Positions 11,639 to 23,089 of a stretch of DNA of 64,000 nucleotides are shown piece by piece. The first letter of the stretch is position 1, and each line of letters starts with the position of its first letter. This stretch comes from Tricholoma matsutake (Eukaryota > Basidiomycota > Agaricomycetes > Agaricales > Tricholomataceae), in the NCBI GenBank assembly GCA_026075535.2, contig AP026547.1, positions 372,001-436,000 of the forward strand, in the 5' to 3' direction. Under the pieces are notes generated by a model. The model was not told the origin of the DNA, made no database searches, and saw only the letters and a list, made by a program, of their open reading frames with translations. The translations under genes were made by a program, and so were the position numbers.

Positions 11639-11655
11639 TGCAGGGTTCATTTTCA

Positions 11656-11844
11656 GTACAATGCTGGGCATGACTGTGGCTTCCCAATGGACAGTGTGCT
11701 TGCTCTGCCTTCAAGGAGAAATTGCAGACACAACCTCGAGTCTCTCGCAATGTAAAGGTATTTGAGTCTTTTGTTATTGGTTCCACAAGCTTATTTTTGG
11801 TCAGTTTGAAGTCGACGGACAGGACTACTTTGCTGAGGTTCAAT
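11656..11844 (+). pseudogene. Plavaka-like transposase, continuation left of the Harbinger insertion
   Basis: Plus-strand frames read W-A-stop-L-W-LPNGQ, then KEKLQTQ and, after a frameshift, KLIFGQFEVDGQDYFAEVQ ending exactly at 11844. In the family the first string is WARLRLPNGQ, so the TGA at 11671-11673 and a Trp codon both fit CG to TG changes. The frame is cut by the Harbinger element and resumes at 15747. Confidence 0.65.
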
Positions 11845-12095
11845 AGGGTGTTTCACATTGCGGTTTTTTGATGTTTTTTGATGCAATTTTTTGAACCATT
11901 TTTCGATCACACAATTTTTGAAATCTCAAAAACCAAGGTCATTTTTTTGAGATGTGAAAGCAGCTCTAGACCTGCTTTTGCACCATTTTTTAGATGCTTT
12001 AACTACTTGTTTTCTGACCATCCAATTTCAAATATGCTTGGTGAATAAGTAATAATCTATTCCATAGATACTTGAGCTCCTCCCCATCCTGCAAC

Positions 12096-13898
12096 ATGGC
12101 AAAGGCTAGTAACTCCAAGAAAAGCTTGCCAAAAAAGCCTTCCACAAACACGAAGAAGACTGCTAAGAAGGATGGGAAAGACAGTGACGAGCCTGCAGAG
12201 AAGCTGAAGGTGTGCCAACTTGAGTGGGGACATAATGCTGACTGGATGCATCATGCAATCAAGTACCTTACTGCCATTGTCACTTTCCGCCACTGATTGT
12301 TCAGTGATGCCATGTCAGATGCCAAGGCTGAAGACAGGAAGAAGGTTACAGCATTGGAGAATAAGATGGCACTATATGGGACCCTGGCAGCTGCAATATT
12401 CAACTGGTCACTGGCTGAGGGGGAGCACCTTAGTGAAGATGAAGAGGCACTAAAAGTGGATTACCTTCATGATCCTGCATGCTTCAGAAAGTCAACGCAG
12501 CAGCAATTTCAAAAATTCACACTGTGTTGATGCCTCTAAAAGACCTAGATCATTATCAGTTCATGATCATGACTTGGACAGATTGAAGAAGACATACCAG
12601 AAATATGTATGAGAGCTAGAAGGAACAGGTGGTGGTATAGAGAAGATGAATGATGAGCATGCCAATCTCATTGGTAAGCATCAAAATTATTTTACAACAC
12701 CTATCCTAAGTATCTCCTACCCTCAGAGAAAATTTGGGCTGAGTGGCCATTCTGGGATGACCTGCATGGTTTCTGGAGTGAACTCCCCAATTACAATCCT
12801 GTTGGGGTCTCATCATCAACAGCCGGGCAAAATTGGTCTGAACAAGCAGCTGCTCTCTTTCAGCCTGGGCATACCAATCATGATGAAGACCAGCCTAGCG
12901 ACATACAGAGCTATTATGGAAGTGGCATCCCAGACCTTGACAATTTCGACCCGAGTTTGGAGAATTTAAGCCAGGATTGGGATATGGGAGTGATGGAGGT
13001 TGATCTTGCTAAAGGTGATGATGATGATGATGAGATTGATAAGGTGCATGCTCTTGTTGATATGCTAGGAGCAAAGAAATGACATCAGGATCATATGACA
13101 TAGGAACTGTCAGGCAATTTACCACTGTTGGCCATGTCAAATCCATCTGCTCCAGCTCCCGTGTCTACCATGACTCCTAACCCTGCAGTTCTCACTCCTA
13201 CTTCATCTGCTCTCACACCTACTCCATCCACTCCTGTGCCCCATGTCTCTGTGACTAATCATCTGCCTACCAAGCCAAAACCAACAACAACTGTGCCTGC
13301 AATTACTGCTGCCCAACGTGTACTTATTGGCCAATCAAGTACATGAAGCTCAACACCCACAAAATCTTCAAAAGACGACCTCAAGAAAAACTCGAGGAAA
13401 ACTATTATAGCAACTAAGTGGACGACCCGGGATTTATACCATGACGAAATACACACCATGGAGCTCAAGGATGCTGCTGAACGTCGGGCTGAGAAGAATG
13501 CCATTCGCTTGAAGCAGCTGGATCTTGAAGAGAAGCAGCAGCAGCTAGAAAAGGAAAAACATGAGGCAAAGGTGAAGAAGATGGAGCTTGAGGCTGAGCA
13601 GACAAGGATGCAGATGGGTATGATGGTTAACATGCAGCAGATGTTGATGCAACAAATGGCATGACAGCACACTGAATTTGAAGGTTCCACCACCAGTGGC
13701 TCATCAATGGCAAGTGGGTCGACAAGCAGGGTTCACGACTACATTCAATCACAGCACAGCTCCAACTCTGTCAGCTATGGTGGGGTTGAGCCTGTCAGAA
13801 TTGAACACAGCCCAGGCATCAAACATAATCTCGCTCCTACATCTTATGATATGTTTTTGTTTCCCAATTTCCAGTTACCTCCTCCACCAACACCGTAA
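12096..13898 (+). pseudogene. Harbinger accessory (Myb/SANT-like) protein gene, degenerate
   Basis: Starts with a basic leader (MAKASNSKKSLPKKP) and then LEWGHNADWMHHAIKYL, a tryptophan-spaced helix like those of Myb/SANT proteins encoded by Harbinger elements. A TGA at 12294-12296 follows FRH where RLFSDAMSD is expected to continue (CGA to TGA). Later pieces include LAAAIFNWSLAEG, Pro/Thr-rich linkers (13128-13346) and a charged coiled coil at 13458-13664 rich in Lys, Glu and Gln. The protein in intact elements helps the transposase bind DNA; here it is broken by stops and frame changes. Confidence 0.6.
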
Positions 13899-14109
13899 AA
13901 CAATGTTATATATAATATTTATACTATCTAGTCTCATTCTGTGATTCCACTGGAATACAAGTCCTCCTTCACCTTTCTTTGCTTCCTCTGACCCTGAGAC
14001 TCATGATGAATCTGAGCCGGCACACGATCATCATCAGAACTTGACTCATCATCAGATACCCCTTCGAGAATCAGTTCCTCATTCCACTCCTCATCAAAAT
14101 CATCAGTCT

Positions 14110-15518
14110 CGATCTCTTGAATTATGGTATGGATGACAATGTATGCATGGACCCATGCAAGGGCATGGTGGTGGTCCTGGGGATTCTTGATTTGTTGATG
14201 GAGACCTTTAAGTGACTGAAAATGACCCTTGAGGAGTCTGACTGCATGCTCAGATCAAATGCGAACCTATTTCACCATTACTGATGTCTGCACACTGATG
14301 TAGTAACAGCTACTGACATGTGAGACCCAGTAGTTGAAGGTTTTGTTTTTGGGAATGTTGGCTGCAGGTTTCTTGTATGGAGTTACACACCATGCCTTGA
14401 TTGGATAAGCAGAGTCAGCCCAAATCCATTCCCCCAGACCAATCAGTTGTTGACGTTCAACAACAGTTTGTGAATCCTGGAAAGCTGTGGAATCATGGGC
14501 GCTACCACAATGACCACCCACATAATCAACAATGCGAAGGTTGGGAAGGGTGATGAGCTAGAGAGATGACAAGAACATCAATTGTTAATTGCTGATTTGA
14601 GGACCATCGTACCTGAACATTTAATGAATAATTGGATTTCCTATCAAAATATGCCTCACCATGGTATCCAGGTTTGTTGGCAAGAGGGATGAGAGTTCCA
14701 TCAACAAATATCCAGCCATCTCTCCATGCCACACACATAGCAGCCTCAACCCACTCCTTTGCCTCTGCCTTCTCCTGAGCACTGGGCCATCAGATCACAT
14801 CATCATGTAGTGCCAAAAATGCTGTGATCACATGCCAAGTAGCATTCACCACCATTCCTGCAGATACACCAGCCCATTGAGCAATCTGTTCAACTGATGC
14901 TCCATTACCATAGTGTCCAAATCGGTATAGTGCTATAGCCAGCTGCTCATCAATGGGCATCTGATCTTGTGGGCCATCACTGACAAAAACTGGATGAGAA
15001 TCAATCTTGGCGAGGAGGGAGTCAAAAGTAGCAGGATGAACATGCAGGTTCTGACGGAATCATTTGTGATTGTCTGCCTTAAACAGCACCAGAACCAAGT
15101 AAAGTTGAGACAGCTTATGAACATGATTGGGAAATAGAATGCGTCTGTTTGTCAGGTAATTGATGTGTGCCCGAACTGCAGATAATCGCCTGAAATAGGT
15201 GACATCTTCCTCTTCCTCTGAAGACATTTCTTCATCAGTTCTCAAGTCAAAGTTAGAAGGTAATGTCTCTGCTGGGATATTGTTGTTGGTGTCATTGGCC
15301 GAGGAAACTGAGGAGATGGATGAGATGGATGAAAGAGACAAGATGGATGAGTCATCACTGGTTGTGCCTGTGTTAACATTCAATGTAAGATCGATGTCGC
15401 TGTCTGAATTAGAGCCAGAGTCCCTGGATCTTGTCCATCTATGGTGCAGCTCTTGCAATCTTCTTGCATATTTGTATGCTCCATGCAGCAAACACTGTCG
15501 GATGGGGAGAGCAGGCAT
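14110..15518 (-). pseudogene. Harbinger DDE transposase, degenerate
   Basis: Minus strand, N-terminus at 15518 (152-aa open frame with an acidic Ser-rich segment). Then ALYRFGHYGNGASVEQIAQW (HTH-like), VDGTLIPLANKPGYHGEAYF with the first catalytic Asp, GGHCGSAHDSTAF, EWIWADSAYP with the second Asp, and VRI-stop-SEHAVRLLKG with the Glu. TGA codons at 14790-14792 (before WPS) and 14255-14257 (before SEHA) sit where Arg is conserved in the family. Catalytic residues are present but the frame is broken, so the element could move only with a transposase supplied elsewhere. Confidence 0.75.
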
Positions 15519-15746
15519 ATATGCTTATGATAATAAGATTAGCAGATATCGAGAATTTTATTTATATACTACCCATTTCTCTGAAAACAAACTACAGCAT
15601 CTTCTTCAAGACTTCAAGCCTTGGGGGGTTTCATGCAGCATTTATTTTTTTGATGGTTTTTGACTTGCTTTTTACAAAAAATGGAAGTTCAACATCTGAT
15701 CAAAATCTCTTAAAAACTGCTAAAAAACTGCAAGTGGAAACACCCT

Positions 15747-16063
15747 AATATTTTTGCCACCTTTGATTCATGGACCAAATACACACAGTTGCAGTACTAT
15801 GCCCATATTCTGAACCATTGCCTGCTTACCTGCAAGATTCTAGCCAGGCACTTTGCATTTGCCAATACCGAGGCCCCGAGAAAAATGTCACGATCATCGA
15901 AGCAAAGGCAGTCAAGAGTGTTGTGGGCATGTTTCCATTTCCTCTCAAACCCAAGGAACACAGCAACCCTGAAATCTTTGCAGCACTCAAAAATCGTTTT
16001 TTTGTAGGAGAAAAGATTACCTTAGATACTACTTTAGATAACAAAGAGGATTTTATAAATTGA
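15747..16063 (+). pseudogene. Plavaka-like transposase C-terminus
   Basis: After the AAT duplication the frame continues as YFCHL, a TGA, then 15770-16063 open: HTVAVLCPYSEPLPAYLQ, LCICQYRGPEKNVTIIEAKA, VKSVVGMFPFPLK, RFFVGEKI. The last two strings are the conserved end of Plavaka proteins (SVVxMxPF and FxVxEK). Joining to the frame ending at 11844 needs only removal of the Harbinger element and one target copy. Confidence 0.7.
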
Positions 16064-17468
16064 TATGTATTCAAGTCTCTGCATTTATGTTTGAGCAAGA
16101 AACTGCAATTGTTTGTTGGTTATCAATACAATACATGCAAAGCAGAAAATTTTTTTGATGAAGAGGATGATGACAACAGTTCCATAAACTACTTTTTCTC
16201 ATGCATTGCATGTGCGTCAATGTCTACAAGCATAACATCATTGAAAAAAGAGGAACCATCAAGCGCAGAGTCATGTTGAACCCTGGACTGAAAAGGTTAG
16301 GAAACATGTGAACTATTATAATTGGGACCCTTACTGATAGCATTGAAGGAGATTTGATGCAATAGACAAGACGGTTGCCACCAGGAGAAATGTGTATGCC
16401 AAGAACAGGACCAAGAATTGCATGGAGACTAGACCCAGGAGAAGAAGATTCCATCATCTGTTTGTGAGCACTTGAATTGCCACAGAGGGAGTCAGTGGCA
16501 TGAAATCCAAGATTGAAAAAGGTGAAAGGTGGTTACTGCAGCCGATTGAGTTCTTCTAAAGCTTGTAATAGGTGTGGATTGCCACTGGTGATGAGAGTTT
16601 CAAGGCTTGTGTTACGAATCGCGGCAAGAAAAGCCATATCAGTGTGTTGCACGATGTTCATGATTGACTTGGAGATGCGAGATGCAATAGAAATACGTGA
16701 TGGTCACAAAGTGTGACAAATGCAGGTGACCATCCTCTTTACCATGTCTTCACACAATGGCAAGGACATTGACATCAGTCAGTCGGAAGGCTTTGTGAGC
16801 CTCATGGGAGAGTACTTTATAGACCAGCCAGTAAGTAACTGATTTAAACCTGAAGAATATGACTAACTTGTCATCTTAGCAACACAATGCACCGGGCCAG
16901 GATCTCTTCGAGCATGGAGGCTCCAGCAAAGCACCAGCTCATCAAACTCTTCAGAAGCCTCAACAACCCTACCAGCAACTTCAATCCATCTACCAAGCAC
17001 CTCAGGCAACATATTCCCAACGAGAAGTTGAATATATGTGGGATCAATTCAAACTGCAATTGCAAATTCAAGAACTCAAGTGCACAAGGCAACATTCTTT
17101 TCATAATGTTGATTTTTTCCTTATACATTTTCCTGTAGATTGATGTTACAGATGAAAATGGAGGCACTCGAGCAGGCAAATGAAAGCGAAAAGTACTGGA
17201 GGTATACATGACTGCAATCAGCCCTCGCATGCTTCGTCACTATATTAACTGCTTTGAAACTTTTCTCATGTATAGGTCTATGTATACAGATGCAAATAAG
17301 GCAGCTAGCAGCAACAGCAATCCATCTCGCCATCGACGTCGCTCTCTTTCTCCAATCAACATCACATCCTCCCCTGAAGGCTCTGCACATGGCCAATCAC
17401 CACAATCCAAAAAGCGCTGAAGAGAATACCATAGCTACAAGTCAAATAACCAATATGATCCCCTATCA
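16064..17468. other. Stretch without a recognisable gene
   Basis: Short broken frames on both strands, for example a 77-aa minus-strand frame at 16224-16457 with GPVLGIHISPGGNRLVYC and a plus-strand frame at 17208-17420 with basic C-terminus. The stretch probably continues the decayed Plavaka element and a neighbouring unknown gene. I see no terminal repeats or RNA gene. Confidence 0.4.
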
Positions 17469-17870
17469 TTGCTTTTCCCAAGTGGAACCAACCCAAAAGT
17501 TTCTGAGCCGGAAGATGACAGGGACAAACTCATAGTCCATTTTTGGAATGCCCATGAATTCGATAGCAAGAGCATTCTGGCTTCAACACCTCCTGACACA
17601 GACAGTACATATCAGCCCTGTGCATGGAAATATAGTTACTTTGAAGATGGTATGGGTCATTCAATCACCAAGTCACAGCTCGACCAGTTTCGCAGCTACA
17701 TCACTGACATATTTGTGACTCTCAACAATGACCATCAAGAGTTTATTGCTGGGAAGGGTTTCTGGAAGGATCTGAGCAAAGGCCTCAAGGACGCATTTTG
17801 GAAGGAGGTTCACATCAAGTTTCCATACCTTTGCTACTGTGAGGACAACTGGAAGGGTCAAAATTTGTAG
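17469..17870 (+). CDS. Hypothetical 133-aa fragment
   Basis: Open frame with strings VHFWNAHEFDSKSILAS and YFEDGMGHSITKSQLDQF, ending at TAG. Composition is globular-protein-like, unlike the shadows around it. It probably is the last exon or a fragment of an unrecognised transposon-associated gene lying just left of a KDZ fragment. No domain recognised. Confidence 0.3.
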   Translation: MLFPSGTNPKVSEPEDDRDKLIVHFWNAHEFDSKSILASTPPDTDSTYQPCAWKYSYFEDGMGHSITKSQLDQFRSYITDIFVTLNNDHQEFIAGKGFWKDLSKGLKDAFWKEVHIKFPYLCYCEDNWKGQNL

Positions 17871-17970
17871 TTGATTACTACCAACAGTGGTATGTATCTG
17901 TCAATGAGAAGGCTCAAGAGGCTGCATCCAGTGTCAAGACTGAAGATGATACTGGGGATGTGTCGCTGCA

Positions 17971-18534
17971 AGTACAATTGGTGTTGAGGCAGACATGTTG
18001 AGCTGGATACAGGGTATGAGAGGCTGTGTCCAGTCATTCATAGGACTACAACAAAGCAGAATAACTGTACTTATTCTGAGTCCATGTCCATGTTCTGCAA
18101 ATGCAGCATGCTCCCTCTCTGCTGAAATCACCAGCTTGTCATTCCATATCATGTCACTCAACAACTCCCAACAGAGATGAATTTGTTCATTGCTTGCAAT
18201 CCCGCATGCTTTTGCTAAGAACATGGATACACTTTGAGGTAAGGTAGGAGGAGGTATAGAGGGCAGATGATTAGTAGATTGTACAAGTAGGATGTTGTCC
18301 TTAAGCTTGGTAGTATATACCACAAAGCGCATCAAATTGCTGACGGTGATTCCCTGGAAAGCATCGGCTTGTGATTGGACAGCAGAGAGCAGTGCTGTGA
18401 GCTCCACCATCGGGGGGTAAAGACAACGTAGGGGGTTTAGCAGGCCGTCACTAGTGAGGGAGCAAAATTGGTGGCCGACCTGGATGTTCGGATGTTCGGA
18501 CATCCCCGGACGTTCGGAATTTCCAATATCGAGA
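17971..18534 (-). mobile_element. Terminal fragment of the KDZ element
   Basis: About 565 bp are nearly identical to 47506-48050 in the same orientation, including the end that reads CCAATATCGAGATGTCCTC. The minus strand encodes VELTALLSAVQSQADAF and SNEQIHLCWELLSDMIW, as does the 47.5-kb copy. It is a truncated second copy of the element at 43.5-48.05 kb, so this family was active more than once here. Confidence 0.75.
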
Positions 18535-18545
18535 TGTCCTCCAGA

Positions 18546-19284
18546 TTTCCTCTTTCGTTTTCGTGCTTGACTTTCATTTTCATGTGTGAATTTCATTTTA
18601 CAGGTCCGAAAGTGAGTTACACTGAAGGGTAGCTGGCACTGTCAAAGTGAAAACGAAAGCTCAAAACGAAGCCCACTTGGCTAAGCTAAAAAACGTGTGA
18701 CACAAGCCTTAAAGTGATTTGTCCGGTTTTTGGGCCAAGCCGGGCCGGAACATCCACTATTGATAATCATCATCACTTTCATCTTATCATATAAGTTTTG
18801 ACACTCAGTTCGAATGATTGATGATTGATGGTATGGAATTAGATAGCCCAAACGCCATTTGGCTACAATTCTATGCCAGAATCCGATATGGTACTTAAGT
18901 ACAGCTGTATAATCTATTTTATCTATCCTTTCATCTATACGCATTCATTGATGTCGATAGCATATTCTAGAACAAAAGTTTGTAGATTTAGATTGCCGTG
19001 ACACTGCAACGTGAATCTGTCGACTCATGTCCGAGGATCACGAAACCTTATTGTTTTACACAGTTTGACCATAACGATAGCTGCAATGTTGAATTCCTTC
19101 TGACGACTTTTTTGCTTGCGTTCAGCGACCTCAGGCTGTCACGAGTTGAGTAAAAATCGCGGCGCCGAGTTTCACTCAAAGGTCATCCAAATGTTGTACT
19201 TGCCTTTATGTTCAAAAAAGCTTGTATTGTTTGATATCTATCCTACAGATGTGCTATTTGACAGAGTACGAAACCTGAGAACAT
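18546..19284. other. Intergenic, downstream of the dehydrogenase gene
   Basis: No gene or terminal repeat seen. CpG becomes more frequent from about 19000 rightwards, as in the gene itself. It probably contains the 3' flank and polyadenylation region of the minus-strand gene at 19285-20434. Confidence 0.4.
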
Positions 19285-20434
19285 CTACCCAGAAGCCGCG
19301 CTAAGGATTTTGAGGAGCTCTTTGGTGTACTCCTTCGCATTAATCCCATCTATGTTCGTAGATTGCGAGAAGTCTTCCCATTTCTCGCTATCAGCGATCG
19401 TCGTCTGTGCTGTGTGGCGAACAATAGTGAACGCATCGCTTCCAAGTTGAATCCTCAAAGGCAAGTCTGGCTTATCACCCAAGCTCATGAGTATTTTGCC
19501 TGCCTTCTTTGCGTCGCCGATGAAGGGAGTACTGCCTAGCATGGAGCGGTACTGCCCAACCGGAGACGTCTCCGTATACGCAGGGTGTTGGGGGAAGATG
19601 ACCATGTTGCCACCACGCCACTCAGTGTTGAACCCGCCCGGTTCGACGATAGTCGCCCGTATGTTCCATTCTGGCGACATCTCTTTTCGGAGAGATTCAG
19701 TGAATCCCTCGAGTGCTAGAGGAAATCAAGGTCAAAGAAAGCGGCTACAAAGGGCGTCTACCGACGTACCGAATTTTGCAGAATTGTAGAACGACAACGT
19801 GGGTTGCGCAGAATATCCTCCAGAAGTGCTCATGTTTATAATCAGACCACCTTTACCCGGTGAATTGACCTCCCGGAAAACTCTGATAGCCTTGTAGACA
19901 GATTTTCAGTCAACCTCCGCTCTATCCACGACGAAGGCATTCATTACCTCCTTTGAGATGTAAACTGGTCCCCAAAACAAGACCTCGTACAGAGTGCGTC
20001 CTTCCTCTATGGGGCACGCCTCGATCTCTCCGACGATTGCCTGGTCATACCCAAAAAAAGGTCAGAACAAAGCAAAAACGCTGACAGAATCGGCACAACG
20101 AACATATCCAGCGTTGTTGATAACGACATTGATTTCCCCGAATTTCTCAACTCCAGCACCGAAGGCGGCCTTAACTTCATCCTGTTTCGAAACGTCAAGC
20201 TTTACGAATAAAGCACGCTTCAAAGTCTCTGCATCGTATTCTTGAGCGAGTTGTGCTTGAAGCTTCTCGGGGTTACGACTGGTAGCGATAACAGAATGGC
20301 CCGCGGCGAGGAGCTCGCGTAGGAGGGCATTCCCCATCCCAGAGGATGTGCCTGTGACTGTCAATGCAATGAGCCGAAAGAAGATCCACAAATCGCTCAG
20401 ACAACGCACCGAACCAAACCTGTTTTTGCGACAT
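19285..20434 (-). CDS. Short-chain dehydrogenase/reductase, 307 aa, five exons
   Basis: I read complement(join(19285..19715,19770..19890,19948..20040,20104..20357,20410..20434)), 924 nt. All four introns (54, 57, 63, 52 nt) are GT-AG and restore a single frame; unspliced, an in-frame TGA lies in the second-last intron. Residues 9-17 read VTGTSSGMG (NAD(P)-binding TGxxxGxG), NNAGY is at 89-93, the catalytic Ser is 145 or 147, and YNSAK at 159-163 supplies YxxxK. It is a classical cytosolic SDR; substrate is not predictable. The C-terminus ends LLKILSAASG. CpG is abundant, unlike the flanking transposons, and no mutation is seen, so it is likely functional. A link to the terpene cyclase 29 kb away is possible but only inference. 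Confidence 0.85.
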
Positions 20435-20901
20435 CGATAAAGATTTTCAGTCTACTGAAAGATTGCTGAGACGCGAGACAATGAGGATGTGGCTTAATAT
20501 GATGAACCCACTCGGAGCCGATGATCGTATCTCCAATTGGTCTTTCTGAATAATGCAAGGTTCATCCCAAATGACGTCAGAGATCTTTACACCGATGGAC
20601 TCGGACGTGACGATTCCAATTCCTTGCTGGAAGAGAAATGGAACTGGACAATGCCACCTAATGCGCATTCTGCAAACCCATTGGGAATTCGTTCTTTTGA
20701 TGTCCACATGGATAGCTGGAGATAGTTATCACAGTCACTGAACGGTTCAGTGACTGATAACTATCTCCAGATTCTTCGCAACACGTGACCTTCGGGAAAA
20801 GCCGACGGTTTAGGTAGCGTGAACACGTGAACTGCGTTACATTCAAAAGTTGAAAAGTCTCTTCACAACATATTTTCAGGAAATTCATCTCAACACAGTT
20901 A
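20435..20901. promoter_or_regulatory. Upstream region of the dehydrogenase with a 26-bp inverted repeat
   Basis: The minus-strand upstream region has a TATTAAG box-like string about 55-60 bp before the ATG. A near-perfect palindrome fills 20716-20770: arms CTGGAGATAGTTATCA...GTCACTGAAC, with a 2-nt bulge and almost no loop. It could form a cruciform or an RNA hairpin. No element ends flank it clearly, and its role is unknown. Confidence 0.4.
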
Positions 20902-21068
20902 TTTACAGCCGATTCGGAAAGTAATGAGAATCACGTGTTTTTCTTTTCTTTTTCCCCACACGTCAAAACGTGAATTTCCTTTTTTGGAGCTGCCATTCAA
21001 TGATCTTGCGACTCAACATTGACTCAACTGCCGGTCCTTTCATTACTTTGGACTATCATTATAGTTAT

Positions 21069-22800
21069 GGCTTCCTCTGATGACACTGGCCAGTCTGTAA
21101 ATGAATCGGTCAACCAAATGATTCACCAGACCATTGCTAAGATCCCCTCAGGTTTGAAACATTTCTGGCTATTGAGGGTACTGGAACATGATTCATTGTT
21201 TCATTTGCAGCTAGGATGTGGATGGTGAGCAATCCTGAGACTGTAGCCAAACAAGCAAAAGCAAGACAAGCCAAGGAATGAGCAGCTGCAAAGAAAGCAT
21301 TGGACGGTGCACTACCTAAGGTCATAGGAAAGAGGAAGCAGAACAATGAGGATGCAGACAATGAGACTGACATAGGATCACCCCAAAAGAAAGTATGAAA
21401 GGCACAAGCAAGCAAAGAAAGGGCACTACAGACATTGACACTGATGATGATGCTGACAAACCACAATTTGCAATCTCTGCATATATTCATGTACTGTGGC
21501 AAACTGTTCCCTTGGCTCCTCCCAAGGCCCATGCAAAGAAGCCCGAGGATGACTGCAATGTGGTCCATTTCAATTTCAAAGCACCAATACCTATAACAAT
21601 TTCCTACACTTTCTTGCTGAAACACTTCCATGTCCCAGTCCGAAACATATCACCACATCCAAGATCACTTGGAAGCCCCAGAAACCATTGAAAGCAGAGG
21701 CGCTTCCACTAGGTGGGGCTCTTGGCTTCTCAATTATGATTGACAAGCTTGCTAGTAAACCATCGCATGTTATCATCCTCACAATGCCACCTCCTGCGAA
21801 GCCTGTGGATGAAGTTCTGGTATCTTCATAAGTTGAATCTATTGACTATGAATACTCACTTACTCTTCATGATAGTTCTGGGATACTGAAGAATCAAAAG
21901 GTTCAACATCAAGTGTAGAGCAATCAGAGTTCGCATATGATGAGTTGGAGCTTCAATTGACAACTGAATCCATTGCTCAACTGCATGTGAGTCTATGGTA
22001 TTGGACTTGTGATGTGATCTCATAATGTATCGCAGGTAACCTTTGACAAAGCTGTGGGTCCTAAGCAGTCCAAGCTTGAAGCCAAATACCCAATTGACAA
22101 TGATCTGCTCTTCCCTGGCAAGCAGATTTATATGGATCCAAGCTCTGAGTTTCAGTTCAAGTTGGACTCTGGGTGACTGACAGTATGGGCCTCACATATT
22201 GTATGTTTCTGTTGTCTCTTTCTCTCCTCAAAAAATAATATGCATCTATGCAGGCTCGTGGGACTACAACCCTCAACAAACCACCAGCTTCACCCTTGTT
22301 TGACTGTCAGCAGCGAATCAAAAAGCTTGTCCCTACTCCATCTGCTAGTGTTGCTCCTGCTCTCATTGCTTCTTCTCTGGTTGTCTCTGTCTCTGTGCCT
22401 GTGCCTATTGCTGCTCCTCAAGCTCCTGCCACATCAATGTCCTCTATTACCAAACTGCTCCTGCTCCAGTTACTTCAAACCCAACAAATGACCATGCATG
22501 CTTTGCATGCTGTAGTTCCTCCAGGCCCCACTTACTCCCACTCCTTGAGTTCCAGATTGTGTCATACCTCCATCTCTGCCTCCCTCTCCTGCAAAACACC
22601 GACATGTAACACTGGATGAATATTGCACTCATTATGATATCTCTGATGCTGATCACAGCCATTTGCAGAAGCTTGATTTCCTGCCTGACCCAATTGAAAT
22701 TGAAAAGCTCAGTTGAGTTGAGTGGCATGACAAGGGCGGATTCCAATGTTTGGGCTGGGATTGGATGTTAGCTAAGAATCATGAATTTCTTCGAGATGTG
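21069..22800 (+). pseudogene. Second gene of the Tc1/mariner element, unknown function, degenerate
   Basis: Starts MASSDDTGQSVNESVNQMIH and is soon interrupted by a plausible intron (GTTTGA to TTTGCAG at about 21153-21211), after which ARMWMVSNPETVAKQAKARQ continues. Later open pieces include GKRKQNNEDADNETDIGSPQ, a Pro/Ala/Ser-rich stretch at 22240-22619 and a C-terminal piece ending near 22800. TGA stops are frequent. The charged N-terminus suggests a nucleic-acid-binding accessory protein, but I recognise no domain. Confidence 0.4.
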
Positions 22801-23089
22801 CATGCTGGTATTGTGTGGGTCTAGTCTCTCAATTAGTTGTAATTCCCTCTTGATGTATTTGTATTCTTTCCATTGTGACAATGTGACATGCATAACAAAA
22901 TTTTCAGATAGCTGAACCTCAAACAATATAGCCTGCATGCTCGAACCAAGCTGTTGCCATCTCAGCTGTAATCCATCTACAAGTCTCCAATAGCACAAGT
23001 ATCGGGTCCTCTGCCCCACATATGATTGTGCTGTGGCATCGAAGATAAGCTTTTCCTGTTTACACACCGTAAGAGTTAGATTATCAATG

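Larger units (their letters stand above)
9513..11655. mobile_element. 2.1-kb non-coding insertion inside the Plavaka transposase
   Basis: The Plavaka protein similarity stops near 9510 (GHGYTW) and resumes near 11660 (WAxLxLPNG), so about 2.1 kb is inserted. The 13-mer GAACGAGTCCTCA occurs at 9513-9525 and again at 11603-11615, near both ends. The right 250 bp (about 11390-11638) match, in reverse, a segment at about 51205-51440. The interior has no gene but contains two intron-like modules at 11042-11095 and 11267-11328. No clear target duplication was identified. Probably a non-autonomous element of the hairpin/intron family described elsewhere in this window. Confidence 0.5.
11845..15746. 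mobile_element. Complete PIF/Harbinger element, 3902 bp
   Basis: The ends are AGGGTGTTTC at 11845 and GGAAACACCCT ending at 15746, inverted relative to each other, followed inward by T-rich repeated DNA. A 3-bp target duplication AAT lies at 11842-11844 and 15747-15749. Inside are two divergent decayed genes, a Myb/SANT-type protein on plus (12096-13898) and a DDE transposase on minus (about 14110-15518), the usual two-gene plan of this superfamily. Ends and duplication are intact, so the insertion is younger than the Plavaka element it splits. Confidence 0.85.

Noticed and set aside
19285..19680. Decayed dehydrogenase with separate fragments
   Set aside because: Four GT-AG introns of 52-63 nt join all fragments into one 307-aa frame with every SDR motif in place.
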